Shown here: positions 63,636 through 64,000 of the stretch, one piece after another
Layout: every line of letters starts with the position of its first letter
Position numbering within the stretch: position 1 is the stretch's first letter
Origin: Cobetia marina
GTDB taxonomy: Bacteria > Pseudomonadota > Gammaproteobacteria > Pseudomonadales > Halomonadaceae
DNA: 64,000 nt
Direction: 5' to 3'
Assembly: GCF_001720485.1 (NCBI RefSeq)
Contig: NZ_CP017114.1
Span: 1,922,001 to 1,986,000, forward strand
Notes under the pieces: model-generated
Database searches by the model: none
What the model saw: only the letters and a program-made list of their open reading frames with translations
What the model was told of the DNA's origin: nothing
Translations under genes and position numbers: made by a program

Positions 63636-63653
63636 AGGTGAATCGTGTCACCT
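63636..63653. promoter_or_regulatory. Inverted repeat AGGTGA-N6-TCACCT upstream of the MFS gene
   Basis: A perfect 6-bp-arm dyad 59 bases upstream of the MFS start. The spacing suits a two-headed regulator site. The surrounding 314-bp gap between the divergent MFS and MBL-fold genes is otherwise AT-rich promoter DNA with no gene. Confidence 0.4.
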
Positions 63654-63891
63654 GACAATAATAGCCTAACGTGAGCGATATCGTTTATCCGCTATACCTT
63701 AGGGTGAGAGGCGCGCCTGGCGATATCCGAGGCACCGTCACGTGCCATTTTTGATGGCTGATATCAATAGGTTATCAATTAGGTGCTACCGATATTCCAA
63801 ATGGTTTTATCGTTATTCTATTTTTGCGTTCGCGCCCGGACAGGCGTAGGCTGAGGTCCATTCACCCTTGATTGACTCAGGAGGCCGAAGG

Positions 63892-64000
63892 ATGGCAACC
63901 CCGACACTGCAGCCCCATGTCGAGAGCTTCTTCGACGAAGACAGCAATACCTTCACGCATCTGGTGCGTGACCCGCACTCCCGGCGTTGCGCGATCATTG
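63892..64000 (+). CDS. MBL-fold metallo-hydrolase (partial, N-terminus only)
   Basis: The first 36 codons of a gene that runs off the right edge. The start is set by AGGAGG nine bases upstream. The visible sequence, PHVESFFDEDSNTFTHLVRD followed by P-H-S-R-R-C-A-I-I, is the N-terminal strand pattern of the ETHE1/Blh-type beta-lactamase-fold hydrolases, which act on glutathione persulfide or sulfide-derived substrates. The metal ligands lie outside the window, so the assignment rests on a short stretch. Confidence 0.7.
   Translation, partial: MATPTLQPHVESFFDEDSNTFTHLVRDPHSRRCAII

Overview
The window is 64 kb of GC-rich (about 60%) chromosome from a marine or halophilic gammaproteobacterium. 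Gene content (RegB/RegA, MscL with a zinc ribbon, LivJHMGF, a class I fumarase, several c-di-GMP proteins, a compatible-solute-type sugar locus) fits the Halomonadaceae, for example Halomonas or Cobetia. That placement is inference from protein style, not a database match. Coding density is high. No insertion sequence, prophage or CRISPR array was seen.

Layout. 1-9.1 kb: a partial GAF/PAS/GGDEF protein, an LrgA/LrgB pair, a degenerate SDR-like protein, a QseB/QseC-like two-component system whose kinase is broken by one missing G in a G run, a 3-hydroxybutyrate dehydrogenase and an enoyl-CoA hydratase. 9.1-12.8 kb: a RegA/RegB redox two-component pair, then a Cry-DASH photolyase overlapped by a tiny DUF2256 zinc-finger gene. 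12.9-16.9 kb: the homogentisate pathway (MarR regulator, hmgA, fumarylacetoacetase, maleylacetoacetate isomerase), with two matching 16-bp dyads between regulator and hmgA. 17-29 kb: a MerR/CDF metal-efflux pair with a typical 19-bp-spacer promoter, prfC, mscL, a TatD nuclease, a CHASE4-like/EAL protein, ygfZ, a cysteine-less HMA-like protein, an OsmC protein and uvrB. 29.8-35 kb: a complete branched-chain amino acid ABC transporter (livJHMGF). 35-42 kb: a Cys-rich orphan, an AmiD-like amidase, class I fumarase, cardiolipin synthase, methylthioribose kinase and yaeQ.

42.4-48 kb is more accessory in feel: a membrane diguanylate cyclase, several small orphans, tRNA-Pro(GGG) with a 12-bp copy of its 3' end about 1 kb downstream, a DUF1090 protein, a SIMPL protein and arfB. 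48.5-53.2 kb: a LysR regulator facing a DUF3100 transporter, an M20 amidohydrolase and a 3-hydroxyisobutyrate-dehydrogenase-like protein that has lost its catalytic lysine. 53.6-63.6 kb: one long minus-strand carbohydrate locus (MFS sugar porter, LacI repressor, solute-binding protein, two permeases, ATPase, GH63/MGH1-type hydrolase, AGE-family isomerase). It may import a small glycoside such as mannosylglycerate or glucosylglycerate intact, split it in the cytoplasm and isomerise the sugar. The window ends in the start of a metallo-beta-lactamase-fold gene.

A feature running through the window is short tandem repeats (units of 8-15 bp, 2-6 copies, each array with its own sequence) sitting in gaps between genes, often beside a terminator or just before a start codon, and once inside an N-terminus. 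They recur so often that a strand-slippage or regulatory-tuning process is worth testing.
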